This document shows positions 44,931-53,150 of a stretch of DNA of 64,000 bases, piece by piece. Every line of letters begins with the position of its first letter. Positions within the stretch are counted from its first letter, which is position 1. The notes beneath the pieces were generated by a model that saw nothing but the letters and a program-made list of their open reading frames with translations, ran no database searches and was not told the DNA's origin. The stretch is from a bacterium (GTDB lineage Bacteria > Spirochaetota > Leptospiria > Leptospirales > Leptonemataceae), in the NCBI GenBank assembly GCA_024742665.1, contig JANSYA010000015.1, positions 17,923 to 81,922 of the forward strand, written 5' to 3'. A program made the translations under genes and the position numbers.

Positions 44931-46224
44931 ACCGCTCTTTTACCGTTCGCCGATTATCGCGACGATCAAGTCCGCCCGGCGCGGCGACGATCGTTACAAA
45001 AAGGATATGAGTCCGTCGATTCTCGATCTGGGACGCATCCGCTTCAAGCTGGCGCGCCACTTCGGCTTCTGCTACGGAGTCGAAAACGCGATCGAAATTG
45101 CCTATCGAGCGATCGACGAAAATCCCGATCGGCGCGTCTTCCTGCTCAGCGAAATGATTCACAATCCGCACGTCAACCAGGATCTGATCGATCGCGGCGT
45201 GCGCTTTATTATGCGCACGGATGGAGTGCCCCTGGTCCCTCTAACGGAGCTGCGCCCCGAGGACGTGGTGATCGTGCCGGCCTTTGGCACGACCGTCGAA
45301 ATGTTTGGACAGCTGAACGATCTGGGCATCAATCCGCAGACCTATAATACCACCTGTCCTTTCGTCGAGAAAGTCTGGAATCGTTCGGCCCAGCTCGGCC
45401 GCCAGGGTTACGCCGTCGTGATTCACGGACGCGATACCCACGAAGAAACCCGGGCGACCTACAGCCACGCGCGCCAGGACGCGCCGTCTTTGATTATTCG
45501 CGACATCGCCGAAGCGGAGGTGCTCGCGCGTTTTATTCGCGAAGAGTACGACTTCGCCAGCTTCGACGAGTACTTCGCCGGTCGCTATTCCGACGATTTC
45601 GAGCCGCTCCGACATTTGCAGCGCATCGGCGTCGTAAATCAAACGACGATGCTCGCCACCGAAACTCAGGCGATCAGCAATCTGCTAAAAGCGGCCATTG
45701 AAACCCGCTTTGGTTCCGATAACCTAAAAGATCATTTTGCGGATACGCGCGACACTCTGTGCTACGCGACCCAGGAAAACCAGAACGCGACGACGGGCAT
45801 GCTCGATGCCGGCGGCGATCTGGCGCTGGTCGTCGGCGGCTACAATTCTTCGAATACATCGCATCTGGTCGAACTGCTCGAAGAGAAGATGCCGACTTTT
45901 TATATCAAAGACGCCGACGAAATTCTGGATGATCGACGAATTCGTCATCTAGACCTGCACGGAAAGGGCGTTCGCATTACTGAAGACTGGCTGCCGAATT
46001 CAGAGCGCGACTCCGTGGATGGGCAGCTCGCTTCGGCGGCGACTCAAGCTGAAAGGCCGCTCGAAATTCTGGTGACTTCGGGCGCGAGCTGCCCGGACGC
46101 CTTCGTCGACCAGGTTCTGCTGCGGGTGGCGGAACTGTGCGGGGTCGCCGATCGCATGGATGCGGCTCTCGCGCCCTTTCAGCGCAGCATCGACGCGCAG
46201 TCGGTCGAAGCTGTGGAATCCTGA
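44911..46224 (+). CDS. ispH: 4-hydroxy-3-methylbut-2-enyl diphosphate reductase
   Basis: IspH performs the last step of the MEP isoprenoid pathway, giving IPP and DMAPP, with a [4Fe-4S] cluster. The three cluster cysteines are in ARHFGFCYGVENAIEIA, NTTCPFVEKVW and SGASCPDAFVDQVL. At about 437 residues it is longer than the E. coli enzyme (about 316) and resembles the longer plant/cyanobacterial/spirochaete form, with an insertion around the residues encoded by 45480-45640. The start is taken as the ATG at 44911; a TTG at 44905 is also possible. Confidence 0.93.
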   Translation: MPREFDIPLFYRSPIIATIKSARRGDDRYKKDMSPSILDLGRIRFKLARHFGFCYGVENAIEIAYRAIDENPDRRVFLLSEMIHNPHVNQDLIDRGVRFIMRTDGVPLVPLTELRPEDVVIVPAFGTTVEMFGQLNDLGINPQTYNTTCPFVEKVWNRSAQLGRQGYAVVIHGRDTHEETRATYSHARQDAPSLIIRDIAEAEVLARFIREEYDFASFDEYFAGRYSDDFEPLRHLQRIGVVNQTTMLATETQAISNLLKAAIETRFGSDNLKDHFADTRDTLCYATQENQNATTGMLDAGGDLALVVGGYNSSNTSHLVELLEEKMPTFYIKDADEILDDRRIRHLDLHGKGVRITEDWLPNSERDSVDGQLASAATQAERPLEILVTSGASCPDAFVDQVLLRVAELCGVADRMDAALAPFQRSIDAQSVEAVES

Positions 46225-46317
46225 GCAGAGGCTCAGGCGAAGAGCGGCGCTGCCAGGCGAACACATATCGCAGAAAATCATACCCGATGATACGAAACCA
46301 TATTCAGGAAATCCGTT

Positions 46318-47316
46318 TTGAGTTCTGAAGCCGAAGCAGCTATGACGAAAGACAATTCCGCCGGAGATCCGGAAATTCCGGCTCTGGCGATCGCAGGTCT
46401 GAAGAAGATCTATCCGGCCGGACGCAAAGGCGAAGGCCAGGCGGTCGAGGCTCTGAAGGGCGTGGATCTCAAAGTAGAGCAGGGCGATTTCTTCGGCCTG
46501 CTCGGCCCGAACGGCGCCGGCAAGACCACGATCATCGGCATCATCAGCAGCCTGGTCAACAAGACCGCCGGCCGCATCAGCGTATTCGAACACGATATCG
46601 ATACGCATCCGTACCGGGCGCGGGCGCAGCTGGGCGTCGTGCCCCAGGAAATCAATTTCAATATCTTCGAATCCGTGCAGCAGATCGTCGTGAACCAGGC
46701 GGGGTTTTACGGCATGCCGCGTAAGACCGCCCTGGAAAGGTCCGAGCGGGTGCTGCGGCAACTGAGCCTGTGGGAAAAACGCGGAGACTCGGCGGGGCGA
46801 CTGTCGGGCGGTATGAAACGCCGGCTCATGATCGCGCGGGCCTTAATGCACGGTCCGCGATTGTTAATCCTGGACGAACCGACGGCCGGGGTCGACATCG
46901 AACTGCGCCGTTCGATGTGGGACTTTTTGCGGGAGCTGAACGAAGAACAGGGCACGACGATTATTCTGACCACCCACTATCTGGAAGAAGCCGAGGCTCT
47001 GTGTCGCAATATCGCCATTATCGATCAGGGGCGGATCGTTCAGAATACCGGCACGCGCGAGTTGCTGGCCCAGCTGGATACGGAAGTCTTTGTGTTTGAT
47101 TTGAGCGAAAGCCGCGCCGAAGCCCCTGTGCTGAACGGCTTTTCAGCGCGCCTGGCCGACGCGCAGTCTCTGGAAGTGGAAATCAAACGCGGCCAGGATA
47201 TCAATTCGCTTTTTGCGGAATTCAATCGCGCGGGCGTGGCCGTGAAGAGTATGCGCGGCAAAGCCAATCGCCTGGAAGAACTATTTGTGCGTCTGGTGGA
47301 ACCCTCCGCCACCTGA
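46318..47316 (+). CDS. ABC transporter ATP-binding protein
   Basis: The 332 residues show Walker A GPNGAGKTT, Q-loop GVVPQEINFN, signature LSGGMKRRLMIARAL, Walker B LLILDEPTAGVD and the switch histidine in TTHYLEEAE. It belongs to the ABC-2 exporter type (DrrA/YadG-like). A start at TTG 46318 is listed; ATG at 46342 is also possible. The permease gene follows 36 bases later. The substrate is unknown; a phosphatase of the heptose pathway completes the operon, so an envelope precursor is conceivable. Confidence 0.92.
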   Translation: MSSEAEAAMTKDNSAGDPEIPALAIAGLKKIYPAGRKGEGQAVEALKGVDLKVEQGDFFGLLGPNGAGKTTIIGIISSLVNKTAGRISVFEHDIDTHPYRARAQLGVVPQEINFNIFESVQQIVVNQAGFYGMPRKTALERSERVLRQLSLWEKRGDSAGRLSGGMKRRLMIARALMHGPRLLILDEPTAGVDIELRRSMWDFLRELNEEQGTTIILTTHYLEEAEALCRNIAIIDQGRIVQNTGTRELLAQLDTEVFVFDLSESRAEAPVLNGFSARLADAQSLEVEIKRGQDINSLFAEFNRAGVAVKSMRGKANRLEELFVRLVEPSAT

Positions 47317-47352
47317 ATCGCTCGCAGGATCACTCGTCGTTTAATATCGCAT

Positions 47353-48126
47353 ATGAATTTTCAAACCACGCGCGTCGCTCTTCGAACTCTGGTCACGAAA
47401 GAGGTCACCCGAATCTTAAGAATCTGGGTGCAGACTTTGATTCCGCCGGTGATTACGATGTCGCTGTACTTCCTGATTTTCGGCCGTCTGGTCGGCGCTC
47501 GCATCGGCGAAGTCCAGGGCTTTACGTACATGGAATTCATCGTGCCCGGTTTGATTTTGATGTCGGTGATTACGAACTCCTATTCCAACGTGGTGTCGTC
47601 GTTTTTCGGCGCGCGCTTCGGCAAAAGTATCGAAGAGCTGTTGGTCGCCCCGGTGCCGAACAGCGTGATCATTATCGGCTACGCGGCCGGGGGAATGGTG
47701 CGGGGATTGCTGGTCGGCTTTTTAGTCGCCTGCGTTTCGGTGTTTTTCTCGGGCGTGAATATTTATAACCCGCTGATTCTGATCGGCACCGTCATTTTAA
47801 CCTCGGCGATCTTTACCCAGGCCGGTTTTTTGAACGCGCTCTTCGCGCGCAAATTCGACGACGTTTCGATCGTGCCGACGTTTATTCTGACCCCGCTGAC
47901 CTATCTGGGCGGAATCTTTTATTCGGTGCAAATGCTGCCGGAACCGTTTTATTCTATTTCGCTCTTGAACCCCATCCTGTACATGATTAACGCCTGTCGC
48001 TACGGCTTCCTGGGCATATCGGACATACCGGTGTATCTGTCTTTCGCGGGCGGCGTCGTATTTTTGATTGTGCTGTTTTGTACGAATCTGTTTATCATGA
48101 AGAGGGGCTACGGCATTCGCACGTGA
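47353..48126 (+). CDS. ABC-2 type transporter permease
   Basis: The protein of 257 residues has six predicted transmembrane helices and the ABC-2 permease region TYLGGIFYSVQMLPEPFYSISLLNPILYMINACRY near the C terminus. It resembles YadH of E. coli. It follows the ATPase gene and overlaps the next gene by 4 bases (GTGA), so all three genes are probably translated from one mRNA. Works with the ATPase as an exporter dimer in the inner membrane. Confidence 0.92.
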   Translation: MNFQTTRVALRTLVTKEVTRILRIWVQTLIPPVITMSLYFLIFGRLVGARIGEVQGFTYMEFIVPGLILMSVITNSYSNVVSSFFGARFGKSIEELLVAPVPNSVIIIGYAAGGMVRGLLVGFLVACVSVFFSGVNIYNPLILIGTVILTSAIFTQAGFLNALFARKFDDVSIVPTFILTPLTYLGGIFYSVQMLPEPFYSISLLNPILYMINACRYGFLGISDIPVYLSFAGGVVFLIVLFCTNLFIMKRGYGIRT

Positions 48127-48782
48127 GCGCTGCATCTGATTCCGGCGCCGGGCCGCGCCTGGTAATATTGGATCGCGACGGCGTGATCAACGCCGACAGC
48201 GACGACTATATCAAGTCGCCGGCGGAATTCCAGTTTCTACCCGGCAGCTTAGAGGCCATCCTGCGTTTGAAGCGGGCCGGCAAGCTCCTGGCGATCGCCA
48301 CGAATCAATCCGGCCTGGCGCGAGGCTACTTCGACGAAGCGACGCTGCAGGCGATGCACGCGAAGCTCCTGGGCGCACTCGCAGCGAAAGCAAATGATGA
48401 GCCCGATACGCCCGGTCATCAAGACGGCAGGGGGGCTGCTTCCGAATGGATCGACCGTATCGTCTACTGTCCCCACGGCCCGGACGAGGGCTGCGCCTGC
48501 CGCAAGCCGCTCCCCGGGATGCTGCTGGAAATTTTGAAGCGTTTCGACGTGGCGCCCCGCGAAGCTGTATTTATCGGCGATTCGCTTTCGGACATTCAGG
48601 CGGGCCAGGCGGCCGGCGTCGCGCCGCTGCTTGTGCGCACCGGCAAAGGTCAGCGCACTCTGGCCCGGCGCGAATCGTCGACGGAAGCGCGTGAAATTCT
48701 GGCGGGCGTTCCGGTCTTTCGCGATCTTGCCGCTGCGGCCTTTGATCTGCTTTCGATTTCCGTCGATGATCTGGACGGCTGA
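48123..48782 (+). CDS. gmhB: HAD-family phosphatase, GmhB-like (D-glycero-D-manno-heptose-1,7-bisphosphate 7-phosphatase)
   Basis: The GTG at 48123 overlaps the permease stop as GTGA, giving 219 residues. HAD motif I is VILDRDGVIN (Asp nucleophile and acid/base). Motif II is IATNQSG and the late motif is FIGDSLSDIQAGQAAG. A zinc-binding loop (CPHGPDEGCACRKPLPG) is characteristic of GmhB-type histidinol-phosphatase-like enzymes. GmhB makes heptose-1-phosphate for ADP-heptose in LPS core synthesis. The loop between motifs is longer than in E. coli GmhB. Histidinol phosphatase is the main alternative. Confidence 0.82.
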   Translation: MSAASDSGAGPRLVILDRDGVINADSDDYIKSPAEFQFLPGSLEAILRLKRAGKLLAIATNQSGLARGYFDEATLQAMHAKLLGALAAKANDEPDTPGHQDGRGAASEWIDRIVYCPHGPDEGCACRKPLPGMLLEILKRFDVAPREAVFIGDSLSDIQAGQAAGVAPLLVRTGKGQRTLARRESSTEAREILAGVPVFRDLAAAAFDLLSISVDDLDG

Positions 48783-49042
48783 AGGCCAGGCCATCGACCG
48801 GGCCGACGTCATGCGTCATGCGTCATGCGTCATGCGGCAGACGATATGCGATAGACGATAGACGATAGACGATAGACGATAGACGATATGCGATAGACGA
48901 TAGACGATAGACGATAGACGATAGACGATAGACGATAGACGATATGCGATAGACTATATGCGATAGACTATATGCGATAGACTATATGCGATAGACGATA
49001 GACGATAGACGATATGCACCGGCCGTAGAAACTGAATCTCAC
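48783..49042. repeat. Heptanucleotide repeat array between convergent genes
   Basis: From about 48806 to 49018 the sequence is almost entirely 7-bp units. Three copies of GTCATGC are followed by GATAGAC/GATATGC/CTATATGC variants in over 20 copies, including a higher-order 14-bp period (TATATGCGATAGAC) around 48955-48995. The array fills most of the 260-base gap between the convergent gmhB-like and sigma54-activator genes. No coding or CRISPR character. Confidence 0.9.
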
Positions 49043-51577
49043 TCAATCTTCCAGATTAAGCTCTTTGATTTGATAACGCAGGCGGTTGCGTTTCATGCCG
49101 AGCAGTTCAGCCGCGCGAGTCTTGTTGCCGCCGCTACGATGCAGGGCTTCCTGAATCAGGCGTCGCGAAAAGCCCTTCACCACGTCGTCGAAGTTTTGAT
49201 TCTCGGGCATGAAGGGCGCATCAGTGCCGCGAGCGTTCTCGCTGCCATTTGATTCGGAGCTTTCGGACTTTGCAAAGACTGCGTCGCCGGCGGCGGTCAA
49301 TCCTGCCACCGGGGTCGGATTTTGTTTCGCCGCCCTGGCGACTTCCGGCGGCAGATCGCCGCGTTGCAGGTGCCCCTGGGAGCTAACGGCCAGGGAACGC
49401 ATCAGGGTGTTTTCCAGCTCGCGAATATTGCCCGGCCAGCGATACGAAACAAGCGCGTTCATGGCGGCGGGCTCCGCTTCGATTTGCGGCATGCCCGCTT
49501 CGTCGCAGATGGTCTTGAGAATATGATCCGCCAGCACCGGAATGTCCGCGCGGCGTTCGCGCAGGGGCGGGATATTCACCTGGAAAACGTTGATGCGATA
49601 GTACAGATCTTCGCGAAAGCCGCCGGCTTCAGCCATCTGCAGCAGATCGCGGTTGGTCGCAAACAGAAAGCGACAGCGCGCCATCTGGGATTCATCGCCG
49701 CCGACCGGATGATAGACGCGTTCCTGCAGGAGTCGCAGCAGTTTCGCCTGCATTTCCAAAGGCATTTCGCCGATTTCGTCGAAGAAGAGCGTGCCGTTTT
49801 CAGCCTCGGACACGCGGCCGGAGCGATTGCTGCGAGCGTCGGTAAAGGCCCCGCGCACGTGCCCGAAAATCTCCGACTCCCAGAGACTCGCGGGAATGGC
49901 CGCGCAGTTCACGGCGACGAAGGGCCGTTCGGCGCGCGGCCCGGCCTGATGAATCAAGCGTGCGATCAGTTCTTTGCCGGTTCCGGTTTCCCCCGTTACG
50001 AGCACGGGGCGATCGAAGGTCGCGAAGCGGTCGGCCTGCTTGATCACTTCGCGCATGGCCGCGCTCGCGTACAGCAGATTGCGGCCGCCGACTTCTCTGA
50101 GAATCGATTCGCCGCTGCCATGAGACACTACGATGCGCTCGACTTCTTCGATGTGTTCGCTGTATTCGTAGAATCGACTCTTGGCTTCTTTGAGCAGGCC
50201 CATCATGCGGGCGAAAGTTCTGGAAAGCTGGGTCAGCTCGTCTTCTTCGGACGCGCCCGCGCCGGTCGCGGATCCGCCTTCGCTTTCGGACTTTCGCAGG
50301 AGACTCAAGAGTTGCTGCATCGGTCGCGTTACGGTCGCCCGAAAGAAGAGCGGAAATACGATTAACATAAAAGCGACGACGATTAGAATCGCATAACAGT
50401 ACGTGAGCGCTTCTTTATGCAGATGATTGCGATACGCGCGATAGTCGAAACCGACCTCGAAGACCGCCTCGCTTTCGCCGGGCAGCACGGCGTCGTAGTC
50501 GATTTGAAAGGCCACGTAGATCTGATCGCCGAGCTGACGATAGCGCCGCTCGAAGGCGTACGGGTCTCCGTCCGCCGCGGGCGGCCGGTCCGGATATTTC
50601 AATTCCTCTTCTAATGAGTATAACAGGGTCGAGCGTCCGCCGGGATCGATGCGGGCGATATAGCGAACTGCGCCGGGATGGCGATGGCCGCTTTCGTCTA
50701 TACCCAGTCGTTCTGGCGAATTGATCGGTCGCCCCTGGGAACCGCGATTGATCGCCAGGCGCAGGTCGTCCATGCGGGCCTGGTCGTACTCGTATTCAGC
50801 CTGGATCATCTGGTGCAGGCCCACGCTGGAGATGACTGTCATCACAGTGACCAGACTGATGCCGACCAGCTTCGCGACGAAGCTCGAAGGTTCGCTCGAC
50901 AGGTTCAGATAGAGCAGGGCGTAGCTGAAAAAGAGCAGGAGCAGGAGCACGTTCATGCCGATGGCGATCGCGTCGTCTCCCTCGGGAATGACTTCGAAGC
51001 GCTGGAGCAAGACGATGCCGTTCAGCAGCAGTTCGAGCAGGGTCAGGCCGAGAAAGCCCAGGGCGGCCCGATTGATTTCGCCCCCGCCGTGAAAGGTCTG
51101 GCGAACGAGTACGACCATACCCCAGGCAAAGATCAAAAAGGCCACGATCGGCACGCTGGTGGAGACGAACGGCGCGCCGTAGAAGTGGCTCTCGAAATAG
51201 AAACGGCTCGATAGGCCTGAGCGAATCACGTACTCGATCCAGGCGGCGCTCGCCAGCACGACCGTAATCCAGAAGGCGATGCGCTCTTCTTTTGGAAAGG
51301 CGTTCCGGGGCAGATAATAGGCGAAGCGGGTCTTGAAAATCAGCGCGAATCCGATGGCCGAAACCAGATACCAGCCCCAGCGGCCGGCCGGCGCGAAGAT
51401 CGTATAGGCGTAGAGATGCCCAAAATTGAAGAGGGTCAGGCCGACGAAGTAGCCGGCGAGCAAATAGGTTCGGATCGTTTTTCCGCGCAAGCTCAGCAGA
51501 TAGACGCTGATAATCAGAGTCAGGAGCGTCGGGGCCAGACGGCCCATCGAATTCACGGTCAAATAGAACGATTCCAC
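49043..51577 (-). CDS. Membrane-bound sigma54-dependent transcription activator
   Basis: The 844-residue protein starts with seven to eight transmembrane helices (residues about 10-265). It continues with a periplasmic loop of about 120 residues, another helix (about 390-412) and a HAMP-like linker (412-470). The AAA+ domain has Walker A GETGTGKE (529-536), Walker B GTLFFDEIGE (595-604) and the sigma54 contact loop as GAFTDA (576-581) rather than GAFTGA. A Fis-type helix-turn-helix is at the C terminus (GGNKTRAAELLGMKRNRLRYQIKEL). It probably senses a signal at or outside the membrane and drives transcription at -24/-12 promoters, such as that of the divergent hydrolase gene. Confidence 0.9.
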   Translation of the reverse strand: MESFYLTVNSMGRLAPTLLTLIISVYLLSLRGKTIRTYLLAGYFVGLTLFNFGHLYAYTIFAPAGRWGWYLVSAIGFALIFKTRFAYYLPRNAFPKEERIAFWITVVLASAAWIEYVIRSGLSSRFYFESHFYGAPFVSTSVPIVAFLIFAWGMVVLVRQTFHGGGEINRAALGFLGLTLLELLLNGIVLLQRFEVIPEGDDAIAIGMNVLLLLLFFSYALLYLNLSSEPSSFVAKLVGISLVTVMTVISSVGLHQMIQAEYEYDQARMDDLRLAINRGSQGRPINSPERLGIDESGHRHPGAVRYIARIDPGGRSTLLYSLEEELKYPDRPPAADGDPYAFERRYRQLGDQIYVAFQIDYDAVLPGESEAVFEVGFDYRAYRNHLHKEALTYCYAILIVVAFMLIVFPLFFRATVTRPMQQLLSLLRKSESEGGSATGAGASEEDELTQLSRTFARMMGLLKEAKSRFYEYSEHIEEVERIVVSHGSGESILREVGGRNLLYASAAMREVIKQADRFATFDRPVLVTGETGTGKELIARLIHQAGPRAERPFVAVNCAAIPASLWESEIFGHVRGAFTDARSNRSGRVSEAENGTLFFDEIGEMPLEMQAKLLRLLQERVYHPVGGDESQMARCRFLFATNRDLLQMAEAGGFREDLYYRINVFQVNIPPLRERRADIPVLADHILKTICDEAGMPQIEAEPAAMNALVSYRWPGNIRELENTLMRSLAVSSQGHLQRGDLPPEVARAAKQNPTPVAGLTAAGDAVFAKSESSESNGSENARGTDAPFMPENQNFDDVVKGFSRRLIQEALHRSGGNKTRAAELLGMKRNRLRYQIKELNLED

Positions 51578-51610
51578 TGCCAGATTTTTGCCAGTGCACG
51601 ATTTTTTGCC

Positions 51611-51639
51611 GCCAAAATTTTGTCGATTTTGGCTTTTTT
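51611..51639 (+). terminator. Intrinsic-terminator-like hairpin without a + strand gene before it
   Basis: GCCAAAAT and ATTTTGGC form a perfect 8-bp stem with a 7-base loop, followed directly by six T. The only gene upstream is on the opposite strand, so this would stop transcripts antisense to the activator gene or insulate the hydrolase promoter. Confidence 0.7.
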
Positions 51640-51805
51640 CGGATGTAGGAACTCTTACAGGGATAGAAACTCCGAAAGATTGGACATCAGACTATCCGGG
51701 GCGGGCGTCACGAATCGGTCTGTTTTCCAATATAGCGCCACTTCCTGCCATCGGGGCGCCCGGCTCGCATCGGACTCGAAAAAAAGGCCGAATAATTTTT
51801 CCGCC

Positions 51806-51822
51806 AGGCACGGCGGTTGCAA
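51806..51822 (+). promoter_or_regulatory. Sigma54 (-24/-12) promoter of the secreted hydrolase gene
   Basis: The sequence AGGCACGGCGGTTGCAA matches the consensus TGGCAC-N5-TTGCA at 10 of 11 positions, with the invariant GG and GC dinucleotides at the required spacing. It is 92 bases before the ATG and next to a gene for a sigma54 activator. Confidence 0.8.
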
Positions 51823-51913
51823 TGGTATTCTCACACGGACGAGCGGCGCTGGCGGTCGCAGAACGTCTTTGAAAATAGAAATACCGCCGAATACAATTAG
51901 GAAGAGTGTTAAC

Positions 51914-52708
51914 ATGAAGAAGCTGGGATATTTTCTCATCTCAGCGGCAATGATGGTGGGATCTACCGCCGCCCTCAGCGCCGCAGACTATACGATTTTT
52001 ATTCACGGCCGTTCCGGCAGCAACCACTGCGGAACCGGCACCTCAGATGTGAACAACTACTGGGGCAGCGCCAAGAACATCAATACTTCCAACACGAAGT
52101 ATTTCATTGGCTACGACGGATCTTCTGATCCCCGCACCTTTGGCAGCTGCCGCGCGCAGTCCAACATCAACAGCGTTCTGAACGCTCGTTGCAAAGGCTC
52201 CAACAACTGCAAAGTAATCTGCCACAGCGCCGGTTGCTACGCAATGGAGTATTTCCTGGATAAAACCTCAACCAACTTCAACATCGACATGGTTGTCGCT
52301 TCTTCAAGCGCCGCCGGTGGATCTGAACTGGCCGACCTCGCTTTCTGGGCGAGCGGAGGAATGGACAACGCTCTGAAAGTAAACAACGCTCGTGGCTCTT
52401 ACAACCACAACGACATGAAAGGCGTTGGCATCTACGCACAAGCTGGCTACCGCGGTGTTTGGTATGCTTCCTGGCGCCTGCCGGGCTCTGACGACGGCGC
52501 TGTCGCTCTGCACAGCACCTGTGGCCACAGCTCTACCGGCAGCCGCAGCCGCTGCGACCAGTCTTCGCGCTACAGCAGCCACTTCTGGCTGGCCGGCTCG
52601 AACAGCAGCAGCAAGTATAGCTCCAGCCGCAAGGCATACAACATGACCCACACGGGTGCTGGCAGCAACTCGATCAACACGGCCATGCGCCTCGAATACA
52701 CCGACTGA
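51914..52708 (+). CDS. Secreted alpha/beta-hydrolase-like protein
   Basis: The ATG at 51914 starts a signal peptide (KKLGYFLISAAMMVGSTAALSA, cleavage near AAD). The mature part of about 240 residues opens with YTIFIHGRSGSNHCG, an oxyanion-hole-like HG strand. A nucleophile elbow CHSAGCYA (G/H-x-S-x-G) follows. Candidate Asp and His lie later in SDDGAVALHSTCGH. Eight cysteines suggest disulfides. Codon choice (AAC, CTG, GCT, GGC) is more biased and less GC-rich than in the neighbours, as in highly expressed genes. Substrate (lipid, ester or glycan) unknown. Confidence 0.8.
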   Translation: MKKLGYFLISAAMMVGSTAALSAADYTIFIHGRSGSNHCGTGTSDVNNYWGSAKNINTSNTKYFIGYDGSSDPRTFGSCRAQSNINSVLNARCKGSNNCKVICHSAGCYAMEYFLDKTSTNFNIDMVVASSSAAGGSELADLAFWASGGMDNALKVNNARGSYNHNDMKGVGIYAQAGYRGVWYASWRLPGSDDGAVALHSTCGHSSTGSRSRCDQSSRYSSHFWLAGSNSSSKYSSSRKAYNMTHTGAGSNSINTAMRLEYTD

Positions 52709-52732
52709 GCGAAAGCTTCGCCCGCACGGTAA

Positions 52733-52764
52733 GTTTTCCGCTGCTCGAAAGAGCGGCGGAAAAC
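52733..52764 (+). terminator. Hairpin after the secreted hydrolase gene
   Basis: A 14-bp stem (GTTTTCCGCTGCTC with GAGCGGCGGAAAAC, one T-G pair) carries a GAAA tetraloop. The stem itself has A/U-rich ends, but no U-tract follows. It starts 25 bases after the stop codon and would protect or end the mRNA. Confidence 0.7.
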
Positions 52765-53010
52765 GACTCGAACGGCCTGGCGCCCGCTCATCGGGGCCAG
52801 GCTTTCGACTGCCAACCAGCCGCCTCTGACCGGCTTACAGAGCGTGATTTTTTTTCAAAATTGAGAATAACAAGAGTCCTTTGCAGACCATCCATCTTTC
52901 TCTAACGCACTTGTGAATTTATTCGCATTGGACCTCTCTGAACACGTTCTGTAATCCGGTCAGGGGCGGCTGACCTTCAAACGCCGCCAACTAAGGCGCA
53001 CCGAATCTTC
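52765..53010. other. Intergenic region, nothing recognised
   Basis: This stretch lies between the hydrolase hairpin and the 10-bp repeat. It is moderately AT-rich around 52845-52950 and shows no open frame or strong signal. Confidence 0.3.
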
Positions 53011-53080
53011 ACCGCCACCTCCCGCCACCTCCCGCCACCTCCCGCCACCTCCCGCCACTTCCCGCCACTTCCCGCCACTT
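53011..53080. repeat. 10-bp tandem repeat CCCGCCACYT, 7 copies
   Basis: The first copy begins ACC, copies 2-4 are CCCGCCACCT and copies 5-7 CCCGCCACTT. It lies 70 bases before truD and outside any gene I accept. Confidence 0.95.
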
Positions 53081-53150
53081 CCTGATTCGCGCAGTCCGCC
53101 TTCGCATCATTCGCTTGCCGTCCGGGCCGCACACCGCAGCATAGCGTAGT

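Larger units (their letters stand above)
51578..51913. other. Divergent regulatory region between the sigma54 activator and the secreted hydrolase
   Basis: This 336-base gap holds a + strand hairpin with a T-run (51611-51639), a sigma54-type promoter (51806-51822) and an 82-base leader before the hydrolase ATG. A small GC palindrome (GGGCGCCC, about 51755) is a possible activator site. Two copies of a GATTTTTTGCC-like motif lie near 51583 and 51600. Confidence 0.6.

Noticed and set aside
48806..49018. Possible CRISPR, attachment site or origin of replication
   Set aside because: Simple slippage-type heptamers with no spacers, no integrase, and no dnaA or dnaN nearby.
49322..50365. Long + strand open frame across the sigma54 activator
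   Set aside because: Antisense shadow without recognisable domains; the opposite strand encodes a clear AAA+ protein.
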